In this document: positions 1-6,949 of the stretch, piece after piece
How positions within the stretch are numbered: the stretch's first letter is position 1
Layout of the letters: the number at the start of each line of letters is the position of its first letter
Assembly (NCBI GenBank): GCA_003550305.1
Contig: QKYT01000075.1
Span: forward strand, 267,489 to 278,581
Length of the DNA: 11,093 bases
Direction of reading: 5' to 3'
Source: Glomus cerebriforme
Lineage: Eukaryota > Glomeromycota > Glomeromycetes > Glomerales > Glomeraceae
Translations under genes and position numbers: made by a program
The notes under the pieces: model-generated
What the model was told of the DNA's origin: nothing
Database searches by the model: none
The model's input: the letters and a program-made list of their open reading frames with translations, nothing else

Positions 1-1091
1 TTTTTTTCTTTTTTTTAAAAAAAAATACCGATTGACATGTCAAATAAAAAAAAAGAAAGTACTAAATTGAAATCTTGGTTAAAAAAAGTCTTTTGAAAGA
101 GATGAATAATTTACAAATATAGCTTGGATATCAATATTGTCTTTTAACGTGTCATATCAAAGATCATTTCCATCATTTTTGGTCGGGTTAAAGTCTTTTT
201 ACATTTTGCATATTATATATATATTATATTATATAATAAAATTATATAATATATATATATATATATTTTTATAATTTATATTATACTGTATAATTATATT
301 TTTTTTATACATGGTATATATATAATACATACAATGAAAAACTACTGCGGTGAATACTCGTGACCCCCTGATATTTGATTTTTTTTTACAAAAAAAAAAT
401 TCTCTTACAAAAATCCCCTTTATTGTTCTTATTTTTCGCATAGATAATGCAAAATGCCCTTGTCCACATTTCCTCATTATTCCGGACAGGACCGTAAAAA
501 TAAAGGACACCCCCTAAATGATCGACCTTATAAAAAAAAATTATTTTATAAGTTAAAGTTTATTATTATCGGACCTAAAATAAGTTTTATATCATTTTAA
601 TCTATTATATTATTGTTATTCGGGAAATGTAAAAAAAAATAGGAAATTATTGAAAGTAAAAAAGATTATAAGTTGCCTATCAATGGGAATACTATGCAAG
701 AAAACATTTTCTCAGGGAATGCCCGTTATATAATTCATTCATTCAAATTATGAAACGTTTTAAAAAAAAAACACCAGTAAATATTTTAATGGTACACCAA
801 AAAAAAAAAAAAGGACTTTTGAATAAAAATGTTTAAAGAAACCAATAATCTTTGATAAGAAAAATTTTTTCCAGCCCATAAATAACATCATGATGCATTA
901 AACAATTGCCATCCATCATTTGATAATTTTCTATTGTCTACTATTGTTACAGCCGAAAAGATGAAAATGATTAAAAAGAATTCATTCCCAAAATCAACCT
1001 CATATTTTCCCAAAAATGATCTTATAGTTAACAAATGAAATTACAAATTTGCGTTCAAAAAAAAAGGATATTCCTATTTTGGTTAAGTTAA
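1..1091. other. AT-rich intergenic left flank, no confident gene
   Basis: This stretch is dominated by A and T runs and contains no reading frame with convincing codon use. A richer-GC patch at about 345-530 stands out and reads on the minus strand as a weak 93-codon frame, but half of that frame is translated A/T repeat, so I do not call a gene. A 25-residue ATG frame at 961-1038 (MKMIKKNSFP...) follows an acceptor-like TTACAG but has no recognisable motif. Nothing here resembles a tRNA or rRNA. Confidence 0.6.
211..266. repeat. AT-dinucleotide-rich microsatellite
   Basis: Nearly pure alternating A and T with a few interruptions. It is self-complementary and so can fold on itself. It lies in the non-coding left flank and has no visible link to a gene. 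Confidence 0.8.
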
Positions 1092-1285
1092 TATTCTATT
1101 GATGTATCACAAAAGATTAATAATGATAGCCGCAGTAAAGTTGGAGTTGCTAAGCGTTGTTTGGTGTGTGGAGTGCATGAAAAAAAGCACAGGTAATTTT
1201 TTTTTTTTTTTTTAATTGTGTGTTACAAAATTAATTTTCAAGAGATGATGAATATCGGGAATATCGGATGTTTTTTAATTTGTAA
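1092..1285 (+). pseudogene. Possible CxxCG zinc-knuckle gene fragment (two exon-like pieces)
   Basis: An island of clearly higher GC in AT-rich DNA. In the frame of codon 1125-1127 it reads SRSKVGVAKRCLVCGVHEKK and ends at a donor-like GTAATT (1193). A 50-nt T-rich interval with acceptor TTTTCAAG (ending 1242) follows, and the frame continues in phase as R-D-D-E-Y-R-E-Y-R-M before stopping at 1283-1285. The frame is open upstream to 1092 but has no ATG, so a 5' exon would be missing. A different frame does begin with ATG at 1123 (MIAAVKLELL...) and also crosses the intron, so the true frame is unsettled. C-x2-C-G followed by R-D and E-Y-R resembles the first half of the zinc protein encoded at 6950-7327. 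E-Y-R-E-Y-R comes from a perfect 9-bp tandem duplication (GAATATCGG twice, 1250-1267). No second CxxC follows, so if this is a relative it is truncated. Confidence 0.3.
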
Positions 1286-1833
1286 TAGTTGGCTCGTGCT
1301 GAAATTTGAATTTTTGTTCACGCGAGATTATAATTTACCCGGTTGAATCCTTTTTTTTTTTCTTTTTACCAATTATCATGGTTTTTTTTTCTTACTTTTG
1401 ACCAATAACAATAGACATTGGTTTAGAACGTAATTATTATTATTATTATTTTTGTTTTTGTTTTTAAATTATGTTACGTAATACAAATTTGATTCAATTG
1501 AGGGAAAAATATTTATCTAATAAATTTTCAACTTAAATTTCAACTTGTCAAAGTGAAAGATTGAATCTTATCTTTAGATTATCTTTTTAATTTGTTCTTG
1601 TTTACCAAATTAATTGCAATTGTAATTGTCATCTGACGAACATAAAAAGTTATTCGCCAATGTCGAAATCCCCGTTTAGGTTAAAGAATATGATTCGATA
1701 TACCAACTTGGGTATATTAATATTAAACATAATCCCAGTTTGCACGGACCATTGATAACTTGCATATATTCATTAAATTTTATGCATTTGATCTCATTAT
1801 AGTAAATATGATATAATTTGTATAATTAAGTTA

Positions 1834-1884
1834 CATATATATAATATTTATTTATATTTTTTATATATATATATTTTTTTTTTT
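1834..1884. repeat. AT microsatellite with T run
   Basis: Alternating AT/TA blocks followed by a run of T. A simple low-complexity repeat within intergenic DNA. Confidence 0.75.
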
Positions 1885-2268
1885 GAATTATTTCATGTTT
1901 TTATTTTAACGCGATTTTTACAATGATTTTGATTTACGCGATTTATCAATTATTCAATGTTATTGTATTAATTCTTACTTGTAACTTTTCTGTATCATGA
2001 CATAATCTCTGCTTATTTTGCTACATTTGCTTACATCACTTTCTCGATCCCCTTATCAAGTTTCCACCTTTCATGTTTCGTACTACTATTAATTATGATA
2101 ATTATTCAATTCTTTGTCTTTCACCATTTCTAATTATGGAATTATTTTGTTTATTTTTTTTTAATGCAGGTTACTCCCTTTATAAGGCTGATTTTAGTTA
2201 TTTTCTACGTCAGCTGATTGATTTATTTATTTTAAGTTTATAGATAATTATTTTTCCGCTATATTAAA

Positions 2269-2285
2269 ATATATATATATATATA
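2269..2285. repeat. (AT)n microsatellite
   Basis: Uninterrupted alternating A and T for 17 bases in non-coding sequence. Confidence 0.85.
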
Positions 2286-2473
2286 ACTTTTGGGAGTGGC
2301 CGTGTTAAAAATTCTGTATACGGAATAAAGAAAAATTTTAATTAGGTTATACATTTTTTTAAAGTTTAATATAATATGAATTATTATCATTATTATTTTT
2401 TTTTTTTTGGTTTGTTTTGAACACTTGTTTATAAATATTTTNTTTCAAATCATTGGAAAACAAATAAGTTAAA

Positions 2474-2508
2474 ATATATATACGTACATATATATATATA
2501 TATATATT
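2474..2508. repeat. (AT)n microsatellite around TACGTAC
   Basis: Two blocks of alternating A and T separated by the palindrome TACGTA. Low-complexity, non-coding, and close to the single undetermined base at 2442, consistent with difficult sequencing here. Confidence 0.8.
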
Positions 2509-3345
2509 TATAATAAACATTTCCCCCCATTTAATTTTATTTCCATTTACTAACCATTATATATTATAGTTACATTGGGCGTATTTGTTTTATTAAAAAA
2601 AATCATTACTACTTTTTTAAATTTTTTTTTTTTTTTTTTAAAAAAAAAAACTTATTTTAAACACGTTCCCATATGTTACATCTTGGCGGTTATAACAATC
2701 AAACTTACCGTATTTGAACTTTTGAACAAAATTTGGGTTGATCATTCTTATTCGTGTTTTTTTTTGATTCGCTAGATCGTGGATTCGGGAACTGACTAAA
2801 TGGTTTATCGTTAAGCCCATGATTGTCGGAATAATTGATTATGATCAAAATTCTTACTCAGAGAACGCCTTTTCTTCACTTTAAGATTATTTTTTAGGGG
2901 GGAGAGGGGGGAAGGGAGTATGGGCGTTTTTTTTTTCAAGAAAAGAAAAAAAAGAATATTCTAATCAAATTCGAATTTATATTGTTCTTTCAACTTCTTT
3001 TTACAAACATCTTTGAAATTTAAATGGTGATGGTGGTACTAACAATTATTTTCTGCATATTTTAAGTAATTAATACCAGGTACTTATCTGTTCGTGATAC
3101 TTGTTATTTTATTATTGGGTTCACAATTTGTACAGTACAATTGTACAAGTATTGTACATATTATTAATAAATATTTTTTAACATATTTGTAAAAATAAAA
3201 TGTGTTATTCTGGTTTGATTTTCGCGTTTTACGCCTTTACGCGTCTAATAGTCTAATAACGATATACAGTATACGATTATAATTCATCTAAACTTTTGAT
3301 AATTAATAATAATTGTTATCGGATCTGAGATCATAAAGTGGGATA

Positions 3346-3375
3346 TATTGATGTTGAATGTATTGATGTTAAGTC
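3346..3375 (+). repeat. 15-bp tandem duplication
   Basis: TATTGATGTTGAATG is followed directly by TATTGATGTTAAGTC, so the first ten bases are identical and the rest has drifted. No coding frame is attached. Confidence 0.6.
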
Positions 3376-3668
3376 TAAACATGTAATTGAGTACTTATTA
3401 TCTTTCAAAATATGCAGGGTGATTATTTAAATACTGTATATAACCGAATTATTATGTAGTAATGCTTATTCATTAACAATCGCATTAATCATATTGTTTT
3501 AATGATATAGTTGTAATTAGTTAGTTATTTCACAGGTATTAAACCATAGATATCATTGATTTTCACGGCGTAGACAGGTGTACTTATATCATCGGAATTT
3601 ATAATTAACAGTCCGAGAAAATACCAATAAGAATACCAAGAATACTCATGACGACTAATTAAGAACCG

Positions 3669-3709
3669 TGGTATAAAGGCTCTCTTAATATACTGTATAC
3701 TTTATACCA
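3669..3709. repeat. Inverted repeat, 10-bp perfect arms
   Basis: TGGTATAAAG (3669-3678) and CTTTATACCA (3700-3709) are exact reverse complements around a 21-base loop that itself contains TATACTGTATA. It could form a hairpin in DNA or RNA. It sits about 560 bases beyond the S21 stop codon, so a role in that transcript's end is unlikely. Function unknown. Confidence 0.65.
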
Positions 3710-4266
3710 ATGTACTGTATATCAAAAAAAAAATAATAATAAAATATAAAATAAATCTTTTCAACGATCAGTTCGATTTATCTTTTCAGTCAAAAATCAT
3801 CGGCCCATTTATAATATCTTGCCTTTTAAGGTTGACCAGAATTACTGCTGATCATGTGATTCGAACAATCTTTCTAATAAATTTACTTTATTATCAAGAC
3901 TCGGTATTTGATTTCTTTGACAAATTTATTATCAAGACTCAATACTTGATTACTTTGACAAATTTAAGGATCACATTTCTTTACTTTGATAAATTTAAGG
4001 ATCACATTTATTTACTTTGATAAATTTGTTATCAAGAAACAATACTTATATTTCCTTGATAAGAAAAAATACCTTTTTTTTTTTACTTTGATTATCAAAA
4101 ATCAATACTCCTTTATAATTTGTTATCAAGAAATTTAATTGCAGGATTCTCTCATGTTGAGAATGTTACATTTAATTAAAAAAAATACATATGATATATA
4201 TATATTATAAAAATCATAACCTTCATTCGCAAGATCCCGCTAATGTCTTGAATATTCGAGAAAATA
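3710..4266. other. Intergenic DNA with tandem repeats, downstream of eS21
   Basis: This stretch lies 3' of the minus-strand S21 gene. It carries the 38-bp and 31-bp repeats listed separately and further scattered copies of TTATCAAG (4029-4037 and 4119-4126). The plus-strand 62-codon frame at 3832-4020 is a read-through of those repeats and is not a gene. Much of the S21 3' untranslated region should lie just below 4267. Confidence 0.55.
3891..4028 (+). repeat. Two nested imperfect tandem repeats (38 bp and 31 bp units)
   Basis: A unit beginning TTATCAAGACTC occurs at 3891 and again at 3929, a 38-base period, and runs into TTGATTxCTTTGACAAATTT. It is followed by a 31-base unit beginning AAATTTAAGGATCAC at 3960 and 3991, with the start of a third copy at 4022. 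Both units share the core CTTTGAyAAATTT, so they look like one ancestral repeat that expanded by two different step sizes. They lie in non-coding DNA downstream of the S21 gene. Confidence 0.75.
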
Positions 4267-4827
4267 TTAACGTGATGTACCTGACCAAACACTTTATAAA
4301 ATATATTTAATATAAAATCAATGACAATATCCTCAATAATCGAACATATAAAGAATTTAGAAACTTACCTCTCCAAATCTTAATTAATAAAAAAAAACGA
4401 TGGTTAGTACAAAATATTTTACTACTATATATTGAATAAAAATTATTTAGAATCAAATATTAAACAAACTTACATCCGTCTTCAGTTGCTAATCTATTCA
4501 AAGAATCATCAATTTCGCCAAGAGCTCTAATGAATCCACAAAAATTATAAGTTTTACTGGTTCCGGTAAGTTTTCCATTTTCATCGACATCAGCGACCGA
4601 AATTTGTACGCTTGCATGATCTTTGGAAGTGATCAGACGATTTGTCGCGCTACTTTATAATCATTAAAACGTATAAACGTTTTTTTTTTAAAAAAAAAAA
4701 ATTATATTACTCTCTTAAATCCATCATTATTTTTTCAAAAATATTATTCGTACCATTTCCTGGGAATGTAACTAACAATTTGTTTTTCATCGTTTTTTAC
4801 TCCATTTTGTTCTTTATCCTTCTTCAT
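4267..4827 (-). CDS. RPS21: 40S ribosomal protein S21 (eS21), four exons
   Basis: eS21 is a small subunit protein on the body of the 40S ribosome, needed for late 18S rRNA maturation in yeast. Exons on the minus strand are 4827-4754, 4652-4474, 4378-4369 and 4291-4267; they join in phase into 95 residues. The intervening introns are 101, 95 and 77 nt, all GT-AG, the last two with perfect GTAAGT donors. The family signature is plain: YIPRKC (20-25), then [20 protein letters not shown] (26-45), [21 protein letters not shown], and a C-terminal VWSGTSR matching the usual VWS-x-x-R ending. Most family members have 83-87 residues; this one has a lysine-rich N-terminal extension starting at the only in-frame ATG, with an in-frame stop twelve bases upstream (4837-4839). 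The usual V-D-L-Y before IPRKC reads V-S-Y. Exon 3 is only 10 nt. Exon 1 ends at a weaker donor (GTACGA), so the N-terminus is the least certain part; the core is certain. Confidence 0.94.
4369..4378 (-). other. RPS21: 10-nt micro-exon (exon 3) of the eS21 gene
   Basis: The bases ATTTGGAGAG on the minus strand lie between an acceptor AATTAAG and a consensus donor GTAAGT. They complete a split codon from exon 2 (T plus AT gives Tyr85), add Leu86 and Glu87, and open a split codon (AG plus T gives Ser88) finished by exon 4. Including it gives DGYLESVWS, which matches the family's DG-x-L-x-x-VWS. Skipping it would leave exon 2 and exon 4 out of phase, so its inclusion is required for the conserved C-terminus. 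Confidence 0.88.
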
Positions 4828-4953
4828 TTTAATGGATTAATTATTTTTTTTTTTCAATTTGATTTCAAAAATAATTTTTTCTCGAAAAAGAGTTATTACA
4901 CAAAGGTTAATAATAAGGGGTTGGATTTAATAATCATTTTGATGATAGATAAT

Positions 4954-5035
4954 CGAAATTCGCTGCGCACGATGATTCGATTTGGTTTAGTTTTTATAAT
5001 ATCACGATATATCACGTTGACGAATTTTCGCTGCG
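4954..5035 (-). promoter_or_regulatory. Two copies of CGAA-TCGCTGCG motif upstream of eS21
   Basis: CGAAATTCGCTGCG (4954-4967) and CGAATTTTCGCTGCG (5021-5035) are same-orientation near-copies about 130 and 200 bases upstream of the S21 start codon. They are conspicuously GC-rich for this DNA. Between them lies ATATCACGATATATCACG, another short duplication. Ribosomal protein promoters in fungi commonly carry paired upstream factor sites, so a shared activator site is a reasonable guess, but the factor is not identified. Confidence 0.4.
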
Positions 5036-5385
5036 AGGTTTGTTATATTATCAATTTTAATATTATTCTTAAAAATAATGGTAAAAATAACGGAGTCATC
5101 ACTTGAAAATCAAAAAAGAATATTTAATTTATGCAATTTAAAAATAAATTCATTCCTTAATCTGAATTAAAATCGTATGTGATCATAATTAAATCAGCTA
5201 TCAATACCGTATATTTTTGAAATTATATTACGTTTTTGGCATATAATAGCGATTATAATGAACTCAAATTCGTAATATATAATATCAATTTTTTTTTTTT
5301 ATTTTGAATCTGCAACTAATAAATACATACGGTAGGTAATATAACATTTTATAGATATTATTTCGATTTGTACAATCACTATTTA

Positions 5386-5534
5386 TATACACGTGTGCGA
5401 AATATTTCGTCCGATTTTGGTCAACTTCACCTCTATATTGAAAAAAATTTCGTCCATATATTTGCCAGAAATTTTGGCAGTTCTCAAAGAACAAAATTTC
5501 AACAGTAATACATAAATATACACGTGATCGAAAT
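5386..5534 (+). repeat. Imperfect 18-bp direct repeat pair
   Basis: TATACACGTGTGCGAAAT (5386-5403) and TATACACGTGATCGAAAT (5517-5534) agree at 16 of 18 bases, 131 bases apart, and both contain the E-box-like palindrome CACGTG. The interval also has a near-palindrome GCCAGAAATTTTGGC (5464-5478). This could be an old transposon remnant or a regulatory pair; the sequence does not decide. Confidence 0.45.
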
Positions 5535-5682
5535 CTAAAAGCTGGTCGAAAATTTTGGTAATTGATTGTAAAATTAACGGATAATCTTTAGGCCGCACCA
5601 ATTAAAAAGTTTGTATAACATATGAATATCAATGGCCGAATTTTGTTTCTTGTAATTTTGACCAAAATTAAACTAACATTTA

Positions 5683-5796
5683 TTATGTTCTGCAGCAACG
5701 ATATTTTGACTGAATTTCATTAACTTTATTCCAAGACTGTTCACTATATTCTTCGACAATCTCTTGCAGTCTTGCTACATATTCAATATTTTGCAT
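5683..5796 (-). CDS. Small ORF of 37 residues, unknown
   Basis: The minus strand offers a start preceded by a typical A-rich leader (CAATAAATAATCAAATG) and a frame of MQNIEYVARLQEIVEEYSEQ followed by a Trp, further polar residues and Cys-Cys near the end. Composition is that of a charged amphipathic helix (LQEIVEEY) and differs from the nonsense frames around it. It may be a short protein or the first exon of a longer one, but I see no good donor and no partner exon. I do not recognise the family. Confidence 0.25.
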   Translation of the reverse strand: MQNIEYVARLQEIVEEYSEQSWNKVNEIQSKYRCCRT

Positions 5797-6000
5797 TTGA
5801 TTATTTATTGTTATTTTATTGTTGGTGATATATTTTTTTTTAGAAAAAGTGATAAAAAAATATAATTTATTTAAATAACTAAGTAATAAACTTTAAACTT
5901 AACGTATCCCCGAAAGTATAATTTGGATTATTCTCTATGAAAATCCATATCAGAAGTTTAAATAGTTAATAGGATAAACCTTAGAGTATGAGTATCCCAG

Positions 6001-6051
6001 TCCCAGTTTATGGGAAATTCTACTGTCCGAAACTCGGCAAAAGTTGCTGAG
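6001..6051 (+). other. Two adjacent hairpins in a GC-richer island
   Basis: TCCCAGTTTATGGGA (6001-6015) forms a 5-bp stem with a 5-base loop. CTCGGCAA (6033-6040) pairs with TTGCTGAG (6044-6051), an 8-bp stem with one G-T pair and a 3-base loop. In such AT-rich DNA a compact GC-richer island with two stems could be a small structured RNA or a transposon end. No box motif of a known RNA class is evident. Confidence 0.3.
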
Positions 6052-6306
6052 GTTGCTTTATAAACTACTATAATAATTATATTAATTAAAAAGTCAGTCG
6101 AGAATCTCTTTTTTTTTTTTTACAAATATTCCTCTTTATTTAATAAATAGGTTGAATATTACCCGGTTTTGCCGACTAATTAATTATGGTATTTTTTTTG
6201 GGGAAGTTGTGAACTCTAAAAAAAAAAATAATAATAAAAATTTCTTTACTATTATTGACTACTGTATGCAACTAATATTTTTGATCCCACTTGATCACTT
6301 CTCCCG

Positions 6307-6405
6307 ACCGGGTCACTTTTTGTAAAACTTCGAAAAAAAGGGTTATTAAAAAATTGAATTTTTTTTTGTCATTGTAAAATAAAAAAATAATACCCGGGAC
6401 CCGGT
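6307..6405. repeat. Short inverted repeat ACCGGGTC / GACCCGGT
   Basis: ACCGGGTC at 6307-6314 and its exact reverse complement at 6398-6405 flank about 80 bases of A/T runs. The same ACCCGG core also occurs at 1337-1342 and 6161-6166, which is notable at this base composition. It may mark ends of a small decayed element; no target duplication is visible. Confidence 0.35.
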
Positions 6406-6575
6406 TCATTTAATGTTACGTGAACCGAAAATATTTAGTTTGCTGCCAAATCACTTCATTAGGCTGTTCAATATGAAAATCTTTTAATTGTGTAATAAGA
6501 GAAATATTATGTAATAATAGACGTAAGGGAAATTTGGCACCACTTGAAGCAAAAAAACAATCTCGCGGAACTTAC

Positions 6576-6622
6576 CGAGACTTATCTCTGAGTAGTACAG
6601 TGTCAAAATTTTTTGTGTTCAT
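6576..6622 (-). other. Candidate first coding exon, minus strand
   Basis: ATG at 6622 begins MNTKNFDTVLLRDKS and ends, with two bases left over, at a perfect donor GTAAGT (6575-6570). The residues look protein-like, but this is only 15 codons. Possible acceptors further along the minus strand (a GGCAG near 6445, CCTCAG near 6050) give in-phase continuations that end after about 11 or 32 codons, and neither matches a family I know. Confidence 0.2.
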
Positions 6623-6949
6623 TCATACTATCCCAAATAAAGTATAAAATTTATTATTATAAGTATTAAAAATAAAAATGTCACCTCCAAAAATATTTAA
6701 TACTTGATACATTTTCCGAATAAAATCACTAACTTAAATCTCATCTTTAAACCTGATAAACGGGTTTTTGCGCCCAACTTATTTTCTTATAACATGTGAT
6801 TCTTAAGCATTAATCAGATCAGTTGACTTATTAGGCGTTCATTTATTTTATCTTCTGGCTGAATCATTGAATGTTATTTTTTTTTTTCTTCTTTGCGAAC
6901 AAACTTTTTTAATTTAAACATAAAAAAAAAATCCTCTTTTTCTGGCAGG
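6623..6949. other. Upstream region of the zinc protein gene
   Basis: AT-rich with no separate gene visible. The last bases before the start codon read like a 3' splice site (CTTTTTCTGGCAG, ending 6948), so an intron in the 5' leader, or an unseen upstream exon, is possible. No donor can be assigned with confidence. Confidence 0.45.

Larger units (their letters stand above)
1286..3668. other. Long AT-rich intergenic stretch
   Basis: No supportable gene in about 2.4 kb. It holds AT microsatellites (about 1834-1884, 2269-2285, 2474-2508), many T runs of 8-18 bases, one undetermined base (N at 2442), a perfect 12-bp palindrome GTACAATTGTAC (3135-3146) and a 15-bp tandem duplication at 3346-3375 (TATTGATGTTGAATG then TATTGATGTTAAGTC). 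A minus-strand frame at 2820-2638 begins plausibly and contains a consensus GTAAGT donor, but no partner exon is visible. Confidence 0.6.
4828..5682. other. Upstream region of eS21 and repeat-like DNA, no confident gene
   Basis: Bases 4828-5060 should contain the S21 promoter and an A-rich 5' leader. The plus-strand frame of 154 codons at 4642-5106 overlaps S21 exons antisense and is mostly translated T runs, so it is rejected. From about 5385 to 5690 the DNA is slightly richer in GC and has short repeats (see 5386-5534), but its minus-strand frames have no recognisable domain. Confidence 0.55.
5797..6575. other. Intergenic DNA with hairpins and ACCCGG-containing patches
   Basis: No confident gene. 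It holds the tandem hairpins at 6001-6051, an inverted ACCGGGTC pair (6307-6405), another ACCCGG at 6161-6166, and long T and A runs. A minus-strand open stretch in the 6047-5950 area follows an acceptor-like CCTCAG and could be an exon, but its start cannot be established. Confidence 0.5.

Noticed and set aside
229..510. 93-codon minus-strand frame
   Set aside because: About half of it is translated AT microsatellite and A runs. Only the first third looks exon-like, and it is not enough to call a gene.
2638..2820. 60-codon minus-strand frame with an internal GTAAGT donor
   Set aside because: The start looks reasonable, but no partner exon can be found before the T/A runs and microsatellites, and there is no recognisable domain.
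4642..5106. 154-codon plus-strand frame, the longest single open frame in the window
   Set aside because: It overlaps eS21 exon 1, intron 1 and the promoter in antisense, is rich in F, I, K and N from homopolymers, and has no motif.
5285..5601. Two overlapping minus-strand frames of 69 and 72 codons
   Set aside because: They overlap in different frames across repeat-like DNA, have no domain, and one begins from translated T runs.
6480..6592. Plus-strand open stretch reading IIDVREIWHHLKQ...AELTETYL
   Set aside because: Protein-like to the eye, but it has no ATG, no clear splice sites and no match to a known family, and it conflicts with the minus-strand donor at 6575.
6565..6620. U1-snRNA-like ACTTACC followed by an AATTTTTTG Sm-like site
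   Set aside because: ACTTACC is simply the complement of a consensus donor, and the stem-loops expected of U1 are absent.
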